8,537 nucleotides of DNA. Source: Rhizobiaceae bacterium. GTDB lineage: Bacteria; Pseudomonadota; Alphaproteobacteria; Rhizobiales; Rhizobiaceae. A program made the translations under genes and the position numbers. The stretch lies in NCBI GenBank assembly GCA_004299545.1, contig SCRB01000897.1, positions 1 to 8,537 on the forward strand, read 5' to 3'. Under the pieces are notes generated by a model. The model made no database searches, had not been told where the DNA came from, and saw only the letters and a list, made by a program, of their open reading frames with translations. Positions 6,921-8,537 of the stretch are shown here, one piece after another. Numbering within the stretch: the stretch's first letter is position 1; every line of letters begins with the position of its first letter.

Positions 6921-6985
6921 TCCTGGCAGGAGTCATCAGCCTCTCGGCGGTTCAGGGGGACCCTCGGGGGAACTCCATCCCCGGT
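6921..6985 (-). promoter_or_regulatory. fluoride riboswitch (crcB motif)
   Basis: Read on the minus strand, the RNA opens with the P1 hairpin GGGGAUGGAGUUCCCC (6982 to 6967). It continues through a C-rich joint and AACCGCC into the GNRA-capped hairpin GCC-GAGA-GGC (6948 to 6939), then CUGAUGACUCCUGCC. These blocks (G-AUGG in the P1 loop, AACCG, CUGAUG-CUCCU) are the conserved core of the crcB-motif RNA that binds fluoride. The tertiary contact is intact: GGAGU in the P1 loop (6976 to 6972) is complementary to ACUCC (6933 to 6929), forming the known pseudoknot. A promoter lies just upstream, and crcB is the third gene downstream, which independently confirms the class. No U-rich terminator follows, so control of translation is more likely than control of termination. 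Confidence 0.95.
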
Positions 6986-6994
6986 GCATTGCAA

Positions 6995-8537
<1,543 letters not shown>

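Overview
The window looks like chromosomal DNA of an alphaproteobacterium, most likely a member of the Hyphomicrobiales (rhizobial group). The reasons are the high GC content, a GyrB whose N-terminal half reads like rhizobial GyrB, and promoter-like boxes of the CTTGAC/CTATAT style. The genus cannot be fixed from the sequence alone.

Layout. (1) Positions 1-2361, plus strand: the last codons of a CbbQ/NorQ-type AAA+ ATPase gene, followed with no gap by a 753-residue VWA-domain partner of the CbbO/NorD family, with CbbO preferred. The two should form a MoxR-type activase pair. The substrate enzyme, RuBisCO for CbbQO or nitric oxide reductase for NorQD, must lie upstream of the window. (2) Positions 2362-2470: a short convergent intergenic region with an 11-bp perfect inverted repeat enclosing a second hairpin. 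(3) Positions 2471-5411, minus strand: an aldehyde dehydrogenase of the alpha-ketoglutarate semialdehyde type, preceded by a cytochrome P450. The gap between them is 127 nt, so co-transcription is possible but not shown. (4) Positions 5508-7022, minus strand: the most interesting part. A promoter and a fluoride (crcB-motif) riboswitch are followed by three overlapping genes: a seven-segment membrane protein with an internal duplication (COG4280-like), a 73-residue two-segment membrane protein, and the fluoride channel gene crcB. (5) Positions 7205-8537, plus strand: the first 444 codons of gyrB, cut by the window edge just before the TOPRIM domain.

The fluoride locus explains itself. The riboswitch carries the conserved P1 loop, a GNRA-capped hairpin and the pseudoknot strands. 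The strand that forms the ligand-stabilised pseudoknot can also pair with the Shine-Dalgarno sequence of the first gene. Fluoride binding would therefore free the ribosome site and switch on the whole translationally coupled operon (inference). That places two uncharacterised membrane proteins under fluoride control beside the known exporter, and they are the best candidates here for an undescribed system.

The only stretch of more than 300 bases without a protein gene is 6847-7204. It holds the riboswitch leader and two divergent promoters. I see no tRNA, rRNA, CRISPR array, insertion sequence or phage gene.
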